Shown here piece after piece: positions 60,351 through 64,000 of a DNA stretch of 64,000 nucleotides. Source of the DNA: Erodium maritimum (lineage: Eukaryota > Streptophyta > Magnoliopsida > Geraniales > Geraniaceae); NCBI GenBank assembly GCA_963921825.1, contig OY997592.1, positions 64,252,336 to 64,316,335 on the forward strand. The letters are read 5' to 3'. Numbering within the stretch: position 1 is the stretch's first letter; each line of letters starts with the position of its first letter. The translations under genes and the position numbers were made by a program. Under the pieces are notes generated by a model, which searched no databases, had not been told where the DNA came from, and saw nothing but the letters and a program-made list of their open reading frames with translations.

Positions 60351-61676
60351 TTATCCGTCACTCGAACAAAGGTCGTCAGAATCGTTCTGAAATTCCGGAT
60401 CCACCGAATCCCCCAGCTCAAAATCAAGCGCTTCTATCTGATCTGCCGTTTCTGGGTGACCCGCTAATAATTTCTTACTAGCCTTAAGTAACTTCCACTT
60501 CTTCTCGCGATCTGCATATTCTTTATCAACGGGTATTTTGCGTGCTGCGTATGACCGAAATACATGTGTTGGCTTACTTGGCCGGAGTAGGTCACTCGCG
60601 GAAGTCCTAGCCCGCGAAACATGATGCCCAGGCATTGAGGGACACGAGCTCGAGTTTGATGACTCAGGTACTTTGCTTACCGGAGTCGAAAAGTGCACTA
60701 AATTTTTTCCTTTGTCTAATATCTCCGGGAGCGGGAATTCTGATCTCCCCTGAGAAAGTATTGCCTTTTTGTAATCTGCAGCCCTGTCAATTGCCGGAAG
60801 CACAGATGAAGCCACCTTGGCCAAAAACACAGGAAATGACTTGTCCTCTATCTCCATAATCCGAGTACACGAGTCTCCTTGGAAAGTCGAATGCAAAAGT
60901 CTGAAGTTACAATCCAACATTGAGGACGTCTCATCCCTTGTGGCCAACAGGAACGTTCCACACGACTTCCCAATATCTCGAAAGGTCGACGTGCATCAAC
61001 CCGAGAGCGGGACACCCATAATCTTCCACCAAGAGAAACCCCCAGCTCTGTTTAACCATTCCTTTGCTCGATCAAACAGCATAAAAGCCTCAGAGCACCA
61101 CTTCCATTTCGAGTTCAATAAGTCTGTCAGAGTGTCTTGGTCCGAAGACAGGAACAAAAAGATCATGTTGCCAAGATAACGAATTTGAAAGTCAAGAGCC
61201 CCTTCCGAATTGATTAATTCCCGTAATGAGTTTAACGAAAAATCATCTTTTGCCACTCCCAATATACTTGCTGCAATCCAAGGCGACAAGTACTGTGATC
61301 TTGTGGCAATAATTTTCTGAGGCTCAAGGGAGCTCACGGTGTTCTTAACAGACTGATCTTGCGACCCAAACGTTTCCCCACCTTGCGGTTTCCAGGTCTG
61401 AGTACGACGACCCAACCTCTTGGTTAACCTTTCCGGCCAAGCAATCGACATGAATATCCTATGGCCCTCCCAAATGAAACCATTCACAACTTTGACCAGG
61501 ATTGAAGCTTCCTCTTTGGTTTTGACAGAGACGAAACCAAAAAACCTACCACCTGCATTTTGCCTCTTGCACACGAATACTTTGGCCATAGGAATTACCT
61601 CTTCAAGTCATAATCTCAATTTCATCTGATTGGTTCCTGGGGGGAGATTGCAGATGAACAGTTTACACTGTTCCAT
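60351..61676 (-). pseudogene. LINE ORF1 protein with RRM, two in-frame stops
   Basis: From the ATG at 61676 the single reading frame of 442 codons is interrupted only by TGA at 61610-61608 and TGA at 60998-60996; there is no frameshift. The N-terminus is a canonical RNA-recognition motif, with RNP2-like KLFICNLPPG and RNP1-like GGRFFGFVSV, as in a known class of plant L1 ORF1 proteins. A DUF4283-like middle follows, and an acidic C-terminus (SDDLCSSDG). The same frame is also open upstream to 62327 apart from a TAA at 61688-61686, so the original start may have been further upstream. Confidence 0.8.
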
Positions 61677-62382
61677 TGAAATTGTTTATGTCATCATCTT
61701 CCCACTTGTATCCCTCGTCCTCACTTTCGAGACCTCCGAAGCAATTGTCTCCCCTTGGTGTCGCGAACCAGAATCCGGCGACGCCTCTTGTCGTCGACTA
61801 ACTGCGCTAACAATGGGTACTCGAGCAGAATCTTCTAGTCTACAAATCACTAAAGCGAGTTTCGGTAACCTAATCACCTTCCCCTCCACCAACTTCTCGT
61901 AGTACTCCGGCTCGAGAGATCTCAACATTGGAGCCTTCGTAGCTTGCTTCTGTGTCGATTGGTGACCCACAATACCGATTCTTTTAACAACATACGTTTC
62001 CCAGAATCTGATAACAATCCCCTTCTGTCCCGCGCCGTCGTGCACTCGGTCAACTCTCGCCGGTCCGTGAAACAGAGATCCTGTTCCAAGCTTGAAGCAC
62101 ACAACTCCACCGCCCTCTGTAACAGCTCCGACCGAGACGCCACAAAAAACCACCAAAAAACCAGCAGCCTTGAATAGAAGTCGCTGGCCCTGTAAACCGT
62201 CCGACACTGACCCAACCACCGGCAGCATCAACCGAGGGCGACGCCGGCCAGATTCAGCCCAGACAGCCGCACGAAGTCCGGAATCACGAGTGACGACGAC
62301 CACCGGCGACGGGAAACGATCCCACACTCATCTATGAAATATTTAGTCTATCATCTTAATTAATTAATTAATAACGCTGGCA

Positions 62383-62795
62383 TATTACCTTTTTTTTCAT
62401 CAAAACGATTGTATATTATAAAAAACGAGTGTTTACAGAAAAAAACAATAAAACACTGAAAATTAAATAACATAAATGAAACGAGTTTCCGCAACAGAGG
62501 AAACTCAGACAATAACTTAAAAAGCTCAAGGCACCGACTACCTTTTGAAAGCGCCTAAAAGGTGAGACTACGGTAGCGTCTGACGACACCGATACAGCGA
62601 GTCCAGACTAGAGGAAGCTAGGATAGAGCAGACCCCATACCGGATATAAATACTGATGGACAAAGTACTCCCCCAGGTTATCAGCGTGCGTCGTCCTCCC
62701 TTGACTGATAATGGTAGGGCTCCAAAACGCGGGATTGCTGACCTCCGAACTGGTAGAAAAATACCGTGCCAGGTTTTGATGGAACCACTACCACC
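62383..62795 (-). mobile_element. LINE derivative fragment with the linker module
   Basis: The segment 62667-62786 is the inverted copy of the module at 5650-5832 and 35943-36020 (GTCAGCAATCCCGCG, then CTACCATTATCAGTCAAGG and GACGACGCACGCTGA). The low end is a T-run at 62390-62397, consistent with the 3' tail of a minus-strand element. The high end is cut by the Harbinger element at 62799. Between module and tail there is about 270 bp of unassigned sequence and no ORF2. Confidence 0.6.
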
Positions 62796-63110
62796 TTAGA
62801 GCATCCACATCGGTGCGGGGCGTGCGCGCGAGGCTGGGGCGGGAGCAGGAGGAGGAGGGTTCGGGGTTCGGCCGGTGTGGGGCGCGAGGCGCGGGAGAGG
62901 AGGTCGAGTGGGAGGGTTCGGGGGGCAGGGGCACGAGGACAACTTCATCCTCGCTGACTCGCTGCCCCTCTGCCTCTCTGTCCACCAGTGGCAGCGTGCC
63001 ACGTGTCCCGTATGAAAAAAAGATTGTTGTTGAGCAACGGTCGGCAACAGCTATGTCTGATTTTTTATTTATAATACAAAATACATTAAAAAAATCACTT
63101 CTTCAACCAC

Positions 63111-63118
63111 TATAAATA
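63111..63118 (+). promoter_or_regulatory. Likely TATA box of the Harbinger ORF1
   Basis: TATAAATA lies about 100 bp before the ORF1 ATG at 63217, after an AT-rich stretch and ahead of a CT-rich leader. The layout fits a plant promoter inside the element. Confidence 0.55.
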
Positions 63119-63216
63119 TCCCTCACCCCATTTCACCAAATCCACACAACAAACTTCATATTCTCTCAACCCTCACTCTCTCAAATTCATACCGCCTTTG
63201 CGAAATCCGATCGATA

Positions 63217-64000
63217 ATGTCTGACGACGATTTCACTCAACCGCCCGAACACCAAGTTTTCAATACGGACGAGGAGGACAACACCGATCAAGAAGAGGCG
63301 AACACCAATCAACAAGGTGCGACCACCAATCAACCCGGGTCGAACTACGTACAGATGTTGCAAACCGGTTTCACCCCAACCGGTGGTTGGAACCCTGATG
63401 CATTCAACCAATACATGGCCTCTCTTTGGGGCCAAGGTAATTAAACTTTATGAATTATAATTTTATTCATTTCATTAATTAAAATATTAATCATTCCATT
63501 AATTTAAATTTCATGTATGTTCAATTGTAGTTAATCATATGTTTAGTTTTAATTATGTATTATCAAATTTGAATTTTCCATTTTTACTTGGAATTAAAAT
63601 TTAATTGTCAACGTAGGTGGAATAGGACAACCGGCCTACCCATCGGGACAACCGTCAAATCCAATTGGACATCCTCCACCGTTGACTGGCGTATTCACCC
63701 GCCCACTGTTCGACCAATTCAACATGGGGGTCAACTATTTCGGCCACCAACAATTCTCGATGCCAGTCGCCATTGGAACCCGACTGTCGTCTACTTCATC
63801 ATCAGTGGGACCGAGAACCCGTGCGACACCAGAAAGGCGAAGCAAATGGCCCCCTGAAGTGGATCTGCTCCTGATCAACGTCTGGCAACGCACAACGCAC
63901 GACCCCATCACCGGAACCTCTCAAGATGGGAACACGTTCTGGACCACGGTGAGGAGGCGTTTGTGCAAGGCTGGGAATTTCCCGACCGATCAGTGGACGG
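63217..64000 (+). CDS. Harbinger ORF1, Myb/SANT-like DNA-binding protein, partial
   Basis: Exon 1 is 63217-63436 and exon 2 starts at 63617 and runs off the window; the intron has GT-AG ends (180 bp). The spliced frame is open for 201 codons. The N-terminus is acidic and Asn/Gln-rich, then ...NPDAFNQYMASLWGQ. Exon 2 gives a Pro/Gly-rich linker and the start of a trihelix/Myb-like domain (WPPEVDLLLINVWQRTTHDP, then GNTFWTTVRRRL). In PIF/Harbinger elements this protein binds the element ends and helps bring in the transposase. Unlike the copies at 25660, 32258 and 54960 it has no stop or frameshift in the visible part. Confidence 0.75.

Larger units (their letters stand above)
59842..62328 (-). 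mobile_element. Internally deleted LINE, 2.49 kb, 14-bp TSD
   Basis: CATCTATGAAATAT occurs at 59828-59841 and again at 62329-62342, so both ends of the insertion are present. Minus-strand order: 5' region from 62328, ORF1 with an RRM (61676-60351), the start of ORF2 (60299 to about 60170), then directly a 3' UTR of about 320 bp. The tail is GTTCTAATAAAAAATCGCTT with poly-A (T-run at 59843-59851). Almost all of the endonuclease, RT and zf-RVT is missing. The deletion lies next to a run of 10 T on the minus strand (60158-60167). Confidence 0.88.
62799..64000 (+). mobile_element. PIF/Harbinger element, 5' part, continues past the window
   Basis: The left end GAGCATCCACATCGG follows TTA (62796-62798), matching the family TSD and the ends at 1345 and 57933. 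A GC-rich 250-bp subterminal region comes first. A TATA box and an open ORF1 with one intron follow. The transposase and right end lie beyond the window. It is inserted in a LINE derivative. Confidence 0.8.

Overview
This is a transposon-dense window of plant nuclear DNA. The evidence for a plant is two spliced genes with plant-type products, a Ty1/copia element primed by initiator tRNA-Met, a chromovirus-type Ty3/gypsy element, L1-type LINEs, PIF/Harbinger elements and a short Au-like SINE. Exon structure and the SUT1/SUC2-like transporter point to a eudicot. I cannot name the species.

Two genes look intact. (1) A sucrose/H+ symporter of the SUT1/SUC2 group lies on the + strand at 37188-39539, with 4 exons and 511 aa. 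(2) A membrane-anchored alpha/beta-hydrolase of the EMB8/ABHD1-3 type lies on the - strand at 45343-53443, with 14 exons and 555 aa. Every exon junction of both genes was placed by hand with GT/AG ends and a continuous reading frame. Two long-inverted-repeat MITEs and one SINE fragment sit in hydrolase introns. A third MITE lies about 210 bp upstream of its start codon.

Most of the rest is nested mobile DNA. From 1 to 8351 there are LINE 3' ends, LINE ORF1 debris, a Harbinger-type MITE and a hAT terminus. From 8352 to 12725 there is the 3' end of a reverse-oriented Ty3/gypsy element with an LTR of about 3.05 kb. From 13216 to 18062 three retroposons have target-site duplications (TSDs). From 18640 to 25150 a minus-strand retroposon is split by a Ty1/copia element (18892-23515). 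From 27959 to 32209 another minus-strand retroposon is split by a solo LTR. PIF/Harbinger remnants lie at 25660-26620 and 32258-33700. A fourth plus-strand retroposon sits at 34936-36322, just upstream of the transporter. Between the genes are a tRNA-derived SINE and a LINE split by a 1.0-kb solo LTR. The right end (54240-64000) holds a degraded Harbinger element with transposase, LINE ORF2 debris, an internally deleted LINE (59842-62328), and the start of a Harbinger element whose ORF1 is open to the window edge.

The most unusual signal is a recurring class of retroposons 0.8-2.5 kb long. They have TSDs, LINE-like 5' ends and LINE-like A-rich 3' tails, but no reverse transcriptase. One keeps an almost complete ORF1 and the first codons of ORF2. 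They look like internally deleted LINE derivatives that were mobilised as units. This is an inference from structure and would need genome-wide copy counts. No tRNA, rRNA or CRISPR feature was recognised.
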